Assembly: GCF_947259545.1 (NCBI RefSeq)
Contig: NZ_CAMYMK010000002.1
Location: 372,001 to 436,000 of the forward strand
Length of the DNA: 64,000 nucleotides
Reading direction: 5' to 3'
Source of the DNA: an uncultured Marinobacter sp.
Lineage (GTDB): Bacteria > Pseudomonadota > Gammaproteobacteria > Pseudomonadales > Oleiphilaceae
The notes below the pieces were generated by a model. That model had not been told where the DNA came from. It made no database searches and was given only the letters and a program-made list of their open reading frames with translations. Position numbers and translations under genes: made by a program. Below are positions 47,797-56,195 of this stretch, one piece after another (position 1 is the stretch's first letter; every line of letters starts with the position of its first letter).

Positions 47797-47924
47797 TGGC
47801 AGGTTTCCCTGTCTGAAAGATTGATTAAATATGATCCAAGTATCGCAGAATGGCGGCAGGATTCCGATACCTCTCGCGGGGTAATCCATGCGGACCTGGA
47901 GAGGAAGCGCCTGGCGCTGACACG

Positions 47925-47950
47925 AAAAAAGCGGGCCCTCCATGGCCCGC
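47925..47950 (-). terminator. Rho-independent terminator of norB
   Basis: On the minus strand GCGGGCC-ATGGAG-GGCCCGC is a perfect 7-bp GC-rich stem followed by TTTTTT (47930-47925). It begins 22 bp after the norB stop codon, so norB is probably monocistronic and moaA has its own promoter. Confidence 0.9.
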
Positions 47951-47971
47951 CGGGTTTACGCATTGGGGTCA

Positions 47972-50251
47972 TCAGGCCCGTGCTTGCTGTGAATCGGGCA
48001 ATGCGGATTCCGGTTCCAGGTCCGGGAAGAACAAGCCTTTGACCACCTGCCAGGTGACCGCTAGGGCGCCGATAATAAACACGACATCGCCAACGGTACG
48101 AATCCAGCGCAGGGTTTGCAGGAGTTCGCTCTGCATAAAGCTCTCGCTGCGGGCGTACCACAGACCTTCGCTGGCGCTGGCCACGAACTGGATGATGCCG
48201 ATGGGTAGCAGGCTGGTGAACAGCATCAGTACCAGGCCAATGTTCAGCCACCAGAAGCCCACTTTCATCAATCGCTCGTCAAAGACGATGCGTGGACGGA
48301 TGTACCGCAGGATCAGCAACGAGAAGCCCAGGGCCAGGAAGCCATAAACACCGAACAGTGCTGCGTGAGCATGAGTCGGCGTGGTGTTCAGCCCCTGGAT
48401 GTAATAGAGCGCAACCGGCGGGTTGATCATAAACCCGAGCACCCCTGCGCCCAGCATGTTCCAGAAGGCGACAGCCACGAAGAAGATCAGAGGCCAGCGG
48501 ATATTCTCCATCCACGGGGCGCGGGACTTCAGTCTCCAGTTCTCCCAGGCCTCGTAACCGAGAACCACCAGGGGCACCACTTCCAGTGCGCTGAAGGTAG
48601 CGCCGACCGCCATGACCGGCGTGGTAGTGCCGGAAAAGTACAGGTGGTGGAACGTTCCCGGCACACCACCGAGCATAAACAGGCTGGCAGACGCCAGGCT
48701 GGCTGAGGTGGCCACGGTGCGGGACACCAGGCCCATGCTGCAGAAGATGAAAGCCAGCGCGGCTGTGGCGAATACTTCGAAGAAGCCTTCCACCCACAGG
48801 TGGACGATCCACCAGCGCCAGTATTCCATGATGGAAATGTGAGTGCGCTCGCCATAGAAGAAACCGGCGCCATAGAACAGGCCGATGGCCACCACGGAGG
48901 CGGTAAGCAGGGCCAGCAGGTTCTTGTCACCGGGCTGGCGCAGGGCCGGGATAATGCCGCGAAGCATCAGTACCAGCCAGAACACGATGCCAAGGAACTT
49001 GCCAATCTGCCAGAGGCGGCCAAGGTCGACATACTCGTAACCCTGATGGCCCAGCCAGAAGCTGAGGTTAGCCGGCATGATCTGGGCGATGGCCAGGAAA
49101 TTGCCAATGAACGAGCCGGCGACCACAGCCACCAGAGCCCAGAAAAGCACGTTGACGCCCAGTTTCTGGAATTTCGGGTCCTTGCCGCCGTTGATGATAG
49201 GAGCGAGGAACAGACCGGCTGAAAGGAATCCGGTGGCGATCCAGAACAGCGCAGCCTGGATGTGCCAGGTGCGAACCAGGGAGTAAGGGAACCACTCGGA
49301 GACATTGAAACCATAGAAGCTCTGGCCCTCCACGGTATAGTGCGCGGTAAAGCCGCCCAGCATCACCTGGAAGGTAAACAGACCGACCACCAGCAGCAGA
49401 TATTTCCCCAAGGCTTTCTGTGACGGTGTCAGGGCAAAGGTGCTTAGGGGGTCCTTAACCGGAGCGGCAGGGTCATCCTCCTCTTTACGCAGGAACGCCC
49501 AGGCCCAGACCAGGCCGCCCACACCGGCAATCAGCAGAACGACGCTGACGATTGACCAGACCACATTTTCCGCTGTCGGTTTGTTGTCAATCAGTGGCTC
49601 ATGGGGCCAGTTGTTGGTATAGGTAGCATCGCTACCCGGGCGTTCAGTTGCTGCTGCCCAGGCGGTCCAGAAAAAGAATTCGGTCATCTGCTCGCGGCGC
49701 TCTGCGCTGGGCAGGGTGTTCTCCTTCATGGCGTAGTTTTCACGGGTCGCCTGCAGTTCCGGCGAATTGCTGAACAGCCTGCTGTAGTAGTCAGCCGTTT
49801 CGGCAATTGCGCGGGTCCGACGTTCTGACAGATGAAGGGTGTCGGTGGCTTCATCATAGCTGTTGGTGCGGTACTCGGTTTTCAGATCGTACTGCAGGGC
49901 GTTTTGCTGCTGGCCATTGAGTTCATGCCAGCCTTGCCCGAACGTTTCCTGAGCTGCTATTTCCAGCCAGTTTTCCAGTTCCCGGTGAAGCCAGTCCGCA
50001 GTCCAGTCCGGTGCCTGGTAGGCGCCATGACCCCAGATGGACCCCAGCTGCATACCGCCGACAGATTGCCAGGCAGTCTGGCCGTCGAGAATGCTTTCCT
50101 CAGTCATCAGGGTGTCGCCATTGGCAGACACTGTCCGATCCGGAATGGGGGGTGCGGCGCGGTAGACCTCTGCGCCGAAGTATCCCAGCAATGTGAAGGT
50201 GACCCCCACGATTGCAATCAGTAAAAACCATAGACGGCGGTATTTGGCCAT
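47972..50251 (-). CDS. norB: Quinol-dependent nitric oxide reductase (qNor)
   Basis: From the ATG at 50251 (RBS AAGGGAG) the protein has 759 residues. An N-terminal extension with a membrane helix and a soluble periplasmic domain (WGHGAYQAPDWTADWLHRELENW) is fused to a 12-helix NorB core with haem/FeB histidine motifs such as VRTWHIQAALFWIATGF, WIVHLWVEGFFEV, GTFHHLYFSG and HAHAALFGVYG. This is the single-subunit type that takes electrons from quinol and makes N2O from NO. No norC is next to it. Its promoter carries an FNR-type box and an NsrR site. Confidence 0.95.
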   Translation of the reverse strand: MAKYRRLWFLLIAIVGVTFTLLGYFGAEVYRAAPPIPDRTVSANGDTLMTEESILDGQTAWQSVGGMQLGSIWGHGAYQAPDWTADWLHRELENWLEIAAQETFGQGWHELNGQQQNALQYDLKTEYRTNSYDEATDTLHLSERRTRAIAETADYYSRLFSNSPELQATRENYAMKENTLPSAERREQMTEFFFWTAWAAATERPGSDATYTNNWPHEPLIDNKPTAENVVWSIVSVVLLIAGVGGLVWAWAFLRKEEDDPAAPVKDPLSTFALTPSQKALGKYLLLVVGLFTFQVMLGGFTAHYTVEGQSFYGFNVSEWFPYSLVRTWHIQAALFWIATGFLSAGLFLAPIINGGKDPKFQKLGVNVLFWALVAVVAGSFIGNFLAIAQIMPANLSFWLGHQGYEYVDLGRLWQIGKFLGIVFWLVLMLRGIIPALRQPGDKNLLALLTASVVAIGLFYGAGFFYGERTHISIMEYWRWWIVHLWVEGFFEVFATAALAFIFCSMGLVSRTVATSASLASASLFMLGGVPGTFHHLYFSGTTTPVMAVGATFSALEVVPLVVLGYEAWENWRLKSRAPWMENIRWPLIFFVAVAFWNMLGAGVLGFMINPPVALYYIQGLNTTPTHAHAALFGVYGFLALGFSLLILRYIRPRIVFDERLMKVGFWWLNIGLVLMLFTSLLPIGIIQFVASASEGLWYARSESFMQSELLQTLRWIRTVGDVVFIIGALAVTWQVVKGLFFPDLEPESALPDSQQARA

Positions 50252-50345
50252 ATTGAGTGTCTCCCTTACGACCATCGATTTGATGGAGAGAATGTCGTTT
50301 CCGAGTTGGGTGTGTTGTTGGGCAATTCTCAGGCACCTTCATGTG

Positions 50346-50368
50346 AAGATGTAAAAATAATATATCTT
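50346..50368 (-). promoter_or_regulatory. nsrR site: NsrR operator over the norB promoter
   Basis: AAGATGTA-N7-TATATCTT is a near-perfect match to the NsrR palindrome (AAGATGYA-N7-TRCATCTT). It covers the predicted -10 of norB (TATATT on the minus strand, 50364-50359), so binding would block transcription until NO destroys the NsrR cluster. The regulator gene nsrR is 0.7 kb away. Confidence 0.8.
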
Positions 50369-50385
50369 TAAAGATTAAGGTGTAA

Positions 50386-50399
50386 ATAACATAAATCAA
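50386..50399 (-). promoter_or_regulatory. Anr/Dnr box of the norB promoter
   Basis: On the minus strand TTGAT-TTAT-GTTAT has a perfect left half. Its centre is 31 bp upstream of the -10 TATATT (centre 50361.5), which is the class II activation geometry. This suggests that Dnr/Anr activates the promoter that NsrR represses. Confidence 0.6.
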
Positions 50400-50483
50400 A
50401 CTATGTGGTGATAGGGACATTAACCCTGAATGGACAGAGATGTAGGCAGCGGTTGCTTGTGGGTAAAAATCGACCTACCCTAG

Positions 50484-50494
50484 AAGATGTAAAT
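50484..50494 (+). promoter_or_regulatory. Possible NsrR half-site upstream of the DUF454-nsrR genes
   Basis: AAGATGTAAAT repeats the left half of the norB operator, 137 bp upstream of the DUF454 start. No matching right half is present. NsrR is known to use single half-sites at some promoters, so autoregulation is possible. Confidence 0.35.
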
Positions 50495-50620
50495 GAAATA
50501 AATAATAGTGGGCTGGGTCGCAGCGTGGCGGCATGGAGGCGGTTAAACCAACCGGGGAGGCCTGGGCGCAGATTGCTGGTAGACTGTGGAGTATCTAATC
50601 AGGTGACAGAGCTCTTGCAA

Positions 50621-50989
50621 ATGAATGGTGCTCCAGGGAAAACCGTATTCAAATTTCTTGCGTATATGTTTGCTGGACTCGGTTTGCTGGGTGTTGCTCT
50701 TCCGCTCCTGCCGACCACCCCGTTCATACTGCTGGCCGCCTTCTGCGCCAGCAAAGGGTCGCCGGAGTTCGCTTCATGGCTGGAGAACCACCCGACCTTC
50801 GGGCCAGCGATCGAGAACTGGAGGGAACGGAGGGCAGTGCCCTTGCGTGGGAAATTTTTAGCCTGCGTTATGTTGGGGATCAGCTGGTCGGTTCTGTTCC
50901 TGTCAGGTGCGTCTTTAGTCTTGCTGACCGGGCTTGGCGTGTTTTTCTGCGGGCTGGCTGTATTTCTGCTGTCCAGACCGTCGTGTTAA
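50621..50989 (+). CDS. DUF454 (YbaN-type) inner-membrane protein
   Basis: From the ATG at 50621 the protein has 122 residues; the open frame extends to 50405 but the upstream part shows no family similarity. It has the YbaN consensus GLLGVALPLLPTTPFILLAAFCASKGSPEFASWL and HPTFGPAIENWRERRAVP, with membrane helices at the N- and C-terminal parts. Function is unknown. It precedes nsrR by 30 bp and is probably co-transcribed with it. Confidence 0.85.
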   Translation: MNGAPGKTVFKFLAYMFAGLGLLGVALPLLPTTPFILLAAFCASKGSPEFASWLENHPTFGPAIENWRERRAVPLRGKFLACVMLGISWSVLFLSGASLVLLTGLGVFFCGLAVFLLSRPSC

Positions 50990-51019
50990 GTTTTTCAATC
51001 GCAGTCTTGGAGTATATGA

Positions 51020-51457
51020 ATGCACATCACCCGCTACACCGACTATTCAATGCGCGTGCTGATTTATCTGGCGGTTCAGGGTGATCGGCTGGCTACCATT
51101 CAGGAAATTGCCGACAGTTACGACATCTCGAAGAATCACCTGATGAAGGTGGTTCATCAGCTGAACAAGAAGGGCTACATCGAAACGATTCGCGGGAAAA
51201 AAGGGGGCATTCGCCTGCATCTGGCACCGGAAGAGATTAATGTAGGCGTGCTGGTGAGGGAAACCGAACAGGATATGAACATTGTCGAGTGTTTTTCCTC
51301 AGGCAATGTCTGCCGGATTACACCAGTATGTGGGTTGAAATCGATGTTTGCGGAAGCCCTGAACGCATTCCTGGAAACTCTCGATAAATACACGTTGGCC
51401 GATGTGGTTCAGAGCCAGCATCGGCCGCAGTTACTCAGATTGTTGCAGATCGCCTGA
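51020..51457 (+). CDS. nsrR: NO-sensing repressor NsrR (Rrf2 family)
   Basis: The 145-residue protein has an N-terminal winged HTH (MHITRYTDYSMRVLIYLA, ISKNHLMKVVHQL) and the three cluster cysteines C91, C98 and C104 (CFSSGNVCRITPVC). NsrR holds a [4Fe-4S] cluster that is destroyed by NO, releasing its operators. RBS GGAG precedes the ATG. A strong NsrR site lies in the norB promoter. The stop is 1 bp from the end of the convergent desaturase gene. Confidence 0.93.
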   Translation: MHITRYTDYSMRVLIYLAVQGDRLATIQEIADSYDISKNHLMKVVHQLNKKGYIETIRGKKGGIRLHLAPEEINVGVLVRETEQDMNIVECFSSGNVCRITPVCGLKSMFAEALNAFLETLDKYTLADVVQSQHRPQLLRLLQIA

Positions 51458-51458
51458 A

Positions 51459-52544
51459 TCAGGCGGTCTGTGGCTGAGCTGTCCACTTCTCGCGCAGGCG
51501 ATCCGGCAGGGAGTAGCTGAGGATGCGCTTGAGCACTGTGCCATACTGCCTGGCGAAACTTCCGGTGTTGTAGTGAATGCCGTGCTTTTTGCACACCGCC
51601 TGGACCTTCTCGGAGATCTCCGGGTAGCGATGGGCCGGCAGGTCCGGGAACACGTGGTGTTCCATCTGGTAGCTCAAGTGACCGCTGAGCAGGTGTACAA
51701 ACCGGTTGCCGGAGAAGTTGGACGACCCGGTCAGCTGTCGCAGGTACCAGTGGCCCTTGCTCTCGCCTTCACACTCTTCCTCGGTAAACGTTTCCGCATC
51801 CTGGGTAAAATGCCCGCAGAAAATCACCGTGGATGACCACAGGTTACGAATCAGGTTGGCGCCAACGTTGCCGGCGAGCACGATCGGTGCAACCGGGAAA
51901 GTGACCAGCGGGAAGAACACGTAGTCCTTGAATGCCTGGCGACCACCCTTGCGGACAAATCCCTTCAGGAACGGCAGCTTCTCTTTCAGGCTGACCTCGC
52001 CACGGCGTATGCGCTCGAACTCCAGCTCGTGCAGTGCCACGCCCCACTGGAAGAACACGCTCAGCAGGACATAGTTGATGAACTGCAGGCTGTGAGCCGG
52101 GCGCCACTTCTCGTCATCGCTCAGGCGGAGCAGGGCGTAACCGTAGTCCCGGTCCTTGCCGATGATGTTGGTGTAGGTGTGGTGCTCATAGTTGTGGGTC
52201 AACCGCCAGGAGTCGCTGTCGCACGCCGTATCCCACTCGTAGGTCTGTGAGTGCAGGGACGGGTCGTTCATCCAGTCGTACTGGCCGTGCATGACGTTGT
52301 GGCCAATCTCCATGTTCTCGATGATCTTGGAAATGCCCAGCGCTGCCGTGGCCGCGACAAAAACCGGGGGAATAAAGCCAAAGGGCATCATCACCCGACC
52401 GGCGACTTCCAGTGACCGGTGCAAACGCACGACGCGGCGAATGTAGTCGGCGTCACGCTCACCCAGATCGGCGAGTACCTCGTCGCGGATGGCATTCAGG
52501 TCTTGTTCAAGCTCGTTCAGTTGTGCTTCGTTCATCTGTTTCAT
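51459..52544 (-). CDS. desB: Acyl-CoA/fatty acid desaturase, DesB type
   Basis: The 361-residue membrane di-iron enzyme has three His boxes: H82-x3-H86 (GHNVMHGQYD), H117-x3-HH121-122 (HNYEHHTYTN) and QMEHH near residue 300. It introduces a double bond into acyl chains using electrons from the ferredoxin-reductase-like protein encoded just upstream. Order reductase-desaturase with a divergent TetR gene matches the P. aeruginosa desCB/desT locus. The gap to the reductase is 25 bp. Confidence 0.88.
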   Translation of the reverse strand: MKQMNEAQLNELEQDLNAIRDEVLADLGERDADYIRRVVRLHRSLEVAGRVMMPFGFIPPVFVAATAALGISKIIENMEIGHNVMHGQYDWMNDPSLHSQTYEWDTACDSDSWRLTHNYEHHTYTNIIGKDRDYGYALLRLSDDEKWRPAHSLQFINYVLLSVFFQWGVALHELEFERIRRGEVSLKEKLPFLKGFVRKGGRQAFKDYVFFPLVTFPVAPIVLAGNVGANLIRNLWSSTVIFCGHFTQDAETFTEEECEGESKGHWYLRQLTGSSNFSGNRFVHLLSGHLSYQMEHHVFPDLPAHRYPEISEKVQAVCKKHGIHYNTGSFARQYGTVLKRILSYSLPDRLREKWTAQPQTA

Positions 52545-52569
52545 TTGATAGTGCTCCAGTTCTTTTCAA

Positions 52570-53673
52570 TTAAAGCTCGACGGTAACGGGGCCCTGGGGA
52601 ACGGATACGCACAATTGAATGTTCTCCTCTCCGGGCCCGGAGCTTTTTCCGGTTAAACGATTAACAACGGTGCCACTGGTTTTCTTGCAGCTGCACTGGT
52701 GGCAGATGCCCATGCGGCACCCGTAACGGGGTGACAGTTTTGCGGCTTCGGCAATGTCCAGTAACGGCGCGTCGCCTTCCGACGATACGTTGATGTCGCT
52801 GTTGCTGAAGCGGACCTCGCCTCCCAGGGCATCGGTATCCAGAGCGGCCTGTGGCGCTGCGAAGAAAGTGCTGTGCATCCGGTCTTCGGTAATCCCGCGT
52901 TGGCTGAGCAGGTCAGTGGCCAGATCCATCAGGCCCTTCGGACCGCACAGGTAGCAGCGGCGGCTTTCAATGCCGGATACTTCGTCAAGGTCGGCTTCTT
53001 TCAGGAAGCGCGGCGTTTCACTCTCATTGGTTGCAATAATGTTGAGGGTGAGTGACGTCCAGTTCTGGCGCAGCTCGTACAGCTTCTGCGCCGCAATGAT
53101 GTCTGCCTGGGTCCGTACGAAGTACAGCAACGTAACCGGCGCTTCGTAGTTGGCTGCAGCCAGGGTTTCCAGCTGGCTCAGTACCGGTGTGATACCGCTG
53201 CCGCCGGCGATGTAGAGCAAAGGCTCGCCGGCTTCGGGAATCAGGAATTCGCCGAATGCCTCGCCCAGACCGATGGTGGCGCCCGGCTGCAGGTTATCGT
53301 GCATCCAGTTGGTCACCAGACCGCCCGGCAGACGCTTGATGGTGAGCGTGACCGTTCCGTTGCTGTGCCATTGTGCGGGTGCGCTGGACAGACTGAAGGT
53401 CCGGTTGCGGCGAATACCATCAATATCAATACAGATGTTCACATGCTGGCCGGCCTGGAATCCTGCCCAGCGCTTCGATGGCTTCAGAACGAAGGTTTTG
53501 GTGTCGGCAGTTTCGTCTTCAACACGCTCAACCCGCGCTGGTGTATACTGTTGAACCCACATGGGGTTGATGCGCTCCAGTAGCGGGTCAAAAAAGGCAG
53601 CCGGGTCTTCCCGGTTAAAAAGCTGCTTGCCAAGCCACTGCAATGCGGATGTTCTTTCAATTCTGGATAACAT
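52570..53673 (-). CDS. desC: Ferredoxin/flavodoxin reductase-type electron donor for the desaturase (DesC-like)
   Basis: From the ATG at 53673 (RBS AGAGAGG) the protein has 367 residues: FAD-binding RTFSLSSAP, NAD(P)-binding GGSGITPVLSQLE, CGPKGLMDLATDLL, and a C-terminal plant-type [2Fe-2S] domain with CRMGICHQCSC and a fourth Cys in QLCVSVP. It passes NAD(P)H electrons through FAD and [2Fe-2S] to the desaturase. Three operator-like palindromes lie between it and the regulator gene. Confidence 0.9.
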   Translation of the reverse strand: MLSRIERTSALQWLGKQLFNREDPAAFFDPLLERINPMWVQQYTPARVERVEDETADTKTFVLKPSKRWAGFQAGQHVNICIDIDGIRRNRTFSLSSAPAQWHSNGTVTLTIKRLPGGLVTNWMHDNLQPGATIGLGEAFGEFLIPEAGEPLLYIAGGSGITPVLSQLETLAAANYEAPVTLLYFVRTQADIIAAQKLYELRQNWTSLTLNIIATNESETPRFLKEADLDEVSGIESRRCYLCGPKGLMDLATDLLSQRGITEDRMHSTFFAAPQAALDTDALGGEVRFSNSDINVSSEGDAPLLDIAEAAKLSPRYGCRMGICHQCSCKKTSGTVVNRLTGKSSGPGEENIQLCVSVPQGPVTVEL

Positions 53674-53698
53674 AATGCCTCTCTCTTTCTGTACCGTT

Positions 53699-53714
53699 GT
53701 GTACAGTTGTTCAC
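53699..53714. promoter_or_regulatory. DesT-like operator 1
   Basis: GTGTACA-GT-TGTTCAC is a near-perfect 16-bp palindrome beginning 25 bp upstream of the desC start. It is 20 bp (about two helical turns) from operator 2. The TGTACA/TGTNCAC half-sites are of the FabR/DesT kind. Confidence 0.65.
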
Positions 53715-53718
53715 TTAT

Positions 53719-53734
53719 GTGTACGACTGTACAC
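53719..53734. promoter_or_regulatory. DesT-like operator 2
   Basis: GTGTACG-AC-TGTACAC is the same palindrome with one mismatch, on the same face of the helix as operator 1. Confidence 0.65.
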
Positions 53735-53813
53735 ACGGAGCTGTTGGCGGGCAATCCGTATTTTTGCTATTGGCGCAAAATGACAAGCGTTAGGTACTTT
53801 ATTTTTCCCAAAT

Positions 53814-53829
53814 GTGTACACTTGTGTAC
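53814..53829. promoter_or_regulatory. DesT-like operator 3, close to the regulator gene
   Basis: GTGTACA-CT-TGTGTAC lies 34 bp upstream of the TetR-family start codon and suggests that the regulator also controls itself. Confidence 0.6.
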
Positions 53830-53863
53830 CCGATATAACTGAAACCTGCAGTACGGTGAGGGC

Positions 53864-54493
53864 ATGGCAGAAAAGCAGCGGCGAAAACCCGGCGAAACCC
53901 GGGAGAAACTGATGAATGCGGCGTTGACCCTGGTTGGCAAGGGGCGGCATTTTGCCAGTCTTGGTATCCGTGAGGTGACGCGGCAGGCGGGCGTAGTGCC
54001 TACTTCCTTCTATCGCCACTTCCGCAATATGGACGATCTGGGTTTGCAGCTGGTCGATGAGCTGGGGCTGGTGCTCCGGCGCATGATGCGGGAGGCACGC
54101 AATAATGTATTGCAGGCAGACAAACTGATGGAAGAGTCCGTTGGCATATTCATCAGCCACGTGCAGGCAAACCGGAGCTTCTTCTTCTTTATGGCTCAGG
54201 GACTGGCGGGGGAGAGCCGGGCCGTGCAGGAAGGAATCCGAAGTGAGTTGCGGTTTTTCGCCAGTGAATTGGCAAACGACCTGAGGCGTCTACGGCTGGC
54301 GGATCACCTGAGTGATGCCGACCTCGATTTGACCTGTGATCTTGTGGTGCGGACGGTAGCCTTCAGCCTGACCGACCTGTTGGGCGTTTCGCCGGATGAC
54401 GATTACCAGATCGAACAGATCCGGAAGCGGACCACCCGCTTCCTTCAACTGGTCTTTGTTGGTGCTGCTCACTGGCAGAGTGGTGAGGCCTGA
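53864..54493 (+). CDS. desT: TetR-family regulator of unsaturated fatty acid synthesis, DesT type
   Basis: The 209-residue protein has an N-terminal TetR HTH (LGIREVTRQAGVVPTSFYRHF) and a helical ligand domain. It is divergent from the reductase-desaturase pair, as desT is in P. aeruginosa, where it senses the ratio of unsaturated to saturated acyl-CoA. Its 3' end lies inside a terminator stem. Confidence 0.85.
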   Translation: MAEKQRRKPGETREKLMNAALTLVGKGRHFASLGIREVTRQAGVVPTSFYRHFRNMDDLGLQLVDELGLVLRRMMREARNNVLQADKLMEESVGIFISHVQANRSFFFFMAQGLAGESRAVQEGIRSELRFFASELANDLRRLRLADHLSDADLDLTCDLVVRTVAFSLTDLLGVSPDDDYQIEQIRKRTTRFLQLVFVGAAHWQSGEA

Positions 54494-54511
54494 CGGTAAT
54501 CAGGCCTTTTT
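54486..54511 (+). terminator. Rho-independent terminator of desT
   Basis: AGGCCTGA (54486-54493) pairs perfectly with TCAGGCCT (54500-54507) across a 6-nt loop, followed by TTTT. The stop codon of desT is within the left arm and that of the convergent wax synthase within the right arm. Confidence 0.88.
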
Positions 54512-55936
54512 GCGGGACGTCTGTTTTTTCGTTTCAGGCTTCGGCGCCAGAATCAGATCTTCCAACTCTTCCAATGCCTCACCTGTATACACCGCAAGTT
54601 TCTGCATGCTCGGCAATGTATCGCGACATCCGGTAAAGCCAAAGTTCAGTGAACCCGCATAGCTCAGGCAAGTGATGTTGAGCGCGCCGCCATGGGCTAT
54701 AAGTGAGACTGGATACATCGCTTCCAGCTTTGCACCTTCGTAATAAAGGGTGCGCTGAGGTCCCGGAACATTGGAAATGGTGACGTTGAATACCGGCCGC
54801 ATTCTTCCCCCCAAGCCAGACATCAATTGCAGGATATAGGGAGACATCAACAGCATGGTGTATTGGTTTAAGGCGCTTTTCGGCAGTTTCTGCAGGTGTT
54901 CCTTGGCGCGTCGGGTAGACTGCTTGATGTTCTGCAGGCGTGTCAGGGGGTCGGCGTTATCCGTTGCCAGTGAGGCAATCATGAAGCTGATCTGTGTGCC
55001 GGTACCCTCGTCATCCGCTGGGCGGATATTGACCGGGATTCCGGAGGTCAGCGGTGCATTGGGCAGGTTATCCTGTTCAAGCAGGAACCGACGAAGTGCA
55101 GTACCACAGAGGTACAACACAATGTCGTTGAGTGACCCGCCGGACACATGGGCCAGTTCCTTGAGCCGGTCCAACTGGTAGTGTTGGGTGGCAAACCGGC
55201 GCTGGCCGGTGACCCGGTGATTGAGGGCGGAGACCGGACCGGTAAAAGGCGCCGTCAGTCCGTCTTCCGGATGTCGGGCGGAATGGACCAGCCGGTTCAT
55301 CGCCTGCCACAGCCGCGGGGCCAGGTCCGCCTGCAGTTTCAGGGCGTCCCTGGCCTGGGAGAACGCTGCGGGAAGGGTGGCTTCCTTGTCGGTCTTGCTG
55401 CCCCGGCGGCGTTCCGGTTTGACCGACCATGGCGGTAACATGTTGGTTTTGTGAGGATCGGTAGTGAGCACCCTTTGCATCAGGCGGACGCCACTGATGC
55501 CATCAATCATGGAGTGATGCATCTTGGTGTAAAGGCCGAAACGGTTGTTCTCCAGGCCCTCAATTACGTGGCATTCCCACAGCGGGCGGGAAAAATCCAG
55601 TGGGTTCGAGTGCAGGCGTGATACCAGAATACCCAGCTCACGCTCTCCACCGGGCTTTGGTAGCGCCGAGTGCCGAACGTGATAGTCCAGGTCGATGTCC
55701 TTGTCGGTTTTCCAGGCGGGAGCGACCAGTCGCCCCAACAAGCCGGAGTAGGCCAGCTTTGAGTTCCAGGGCGGCGCAACATCACCGGTTTCTTTCATTC
55801 GGTTGACCATGTCCCGGAGGAAGGTATCGGGGGCTCCTTCGGGTAATGAAAAAATCTGCAGGTTACCCACATGCATCGGGGTGTCTTCAGATTCAACGGC
55901 TAACCATGAGGCATCCAGGGTTCCCAGGCGTTTCAT
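54500..55936 (-). CDS. Wax ester synthase / acyl-CoA:diacylglycerol acyltransferase (WS/DGAT)
   Basis: The 478-residue protein has the catalytic HHxxxDG motif at H140-H141-SMI-D145-G146, an N-terminus DASWLAVESEDTPMHVGNLQIF and a C-terminal NVTISNVPGP segment, all standard for bifunctional WS/DGAT enzymes. It esterifies fatty alcohols or diacylglycerol with acyl-CoA to make wax ester or triacylglycerol storage lipid, a trait well known in Marinobacter. It is convergent with desT. The C-terminus is Lys-rich (KKQTSRKKA). Confidence 0.94.
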   Translation of the reverse strand: MKRLGTLDASWLAVESEDTPMHVGNLQIFSLPEGAPDTFLRDMVNRMKETGDVAPPWNSKLAYSGLLGRLVAPAWKTDKDIDLDYHVRHSALPKPGGERELGILVSRLHSNPLDFSRPLWECHVIEGLENNRFGLYTKMHHSMIDGISGVRLMQRVLTTDPHKTNMLPPWSVKPERRRGSKTDKEATLPAAFSQARDALKLQADLAPRLWQAMNRLVHSARHPEDGLTAPFTGPVSALNHRVTGQRRFATQHYQLDRLKELAHVSGGSLNDIVLYLCGTALRRFLLEQDNLPNAPLTSGIPVNIRPADDEGTGTQISFMIASLATDNADPLTRLQNIKQSTRRAKEHLQKLPKSALNQYTMLLMSPYILQLMSGLGGRMRPVFNVTISNVPGPQRTLYYEGAKLEAMYPVSLIAHGGALNITCLSYAGSLNFGFTGCRDTLPSMQKLAVYTGEALEELEDLILAPKPETKKQTSRKKA

Positions 55937-56007
55937 TCGTGTCTCGTCCTTATGTCCTTGTTGTGCTTCGACTGCTTGTTGTCAGCCCGCACGGATTATT
56001 AGTTGTT

Positions 56008-56025
56008 TTGCGAAAGTATACGCAA
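56008..56025. other. Small inverted repeat between WS/DGAT and the BASS gene
   Basis: TTGCG-N8-CGCAA lies in the 259-bp region between the divergent wax synthase and BASS transporter genes; this region must hold both promoters. No stronger motif was seen in it. Confidence 0.3.
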
Positions 56026-56195
56026 CAATACGGATCATTCACACGAATTACAGGGCCAATAGTTCCCTGTGGCGGGGTGTGCTGACTGGCTGCGATTGTT
56101 ACATGTTGTTGCGAAATCCCTGTCACGGAGGCAAGCCGGCTTGTGCTACCTTCCTTAGCTGACTAACTTCATAAAAACAACAATCTGGAGACAAT

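Noticed and set aside
50405-50620. N-terminal extension of the DUF454 protein
   Set aside because: The extra 72 residues show no similarity to the YbaN family, whose members are about 120-125 residues; the region is more likely promoter DNA.
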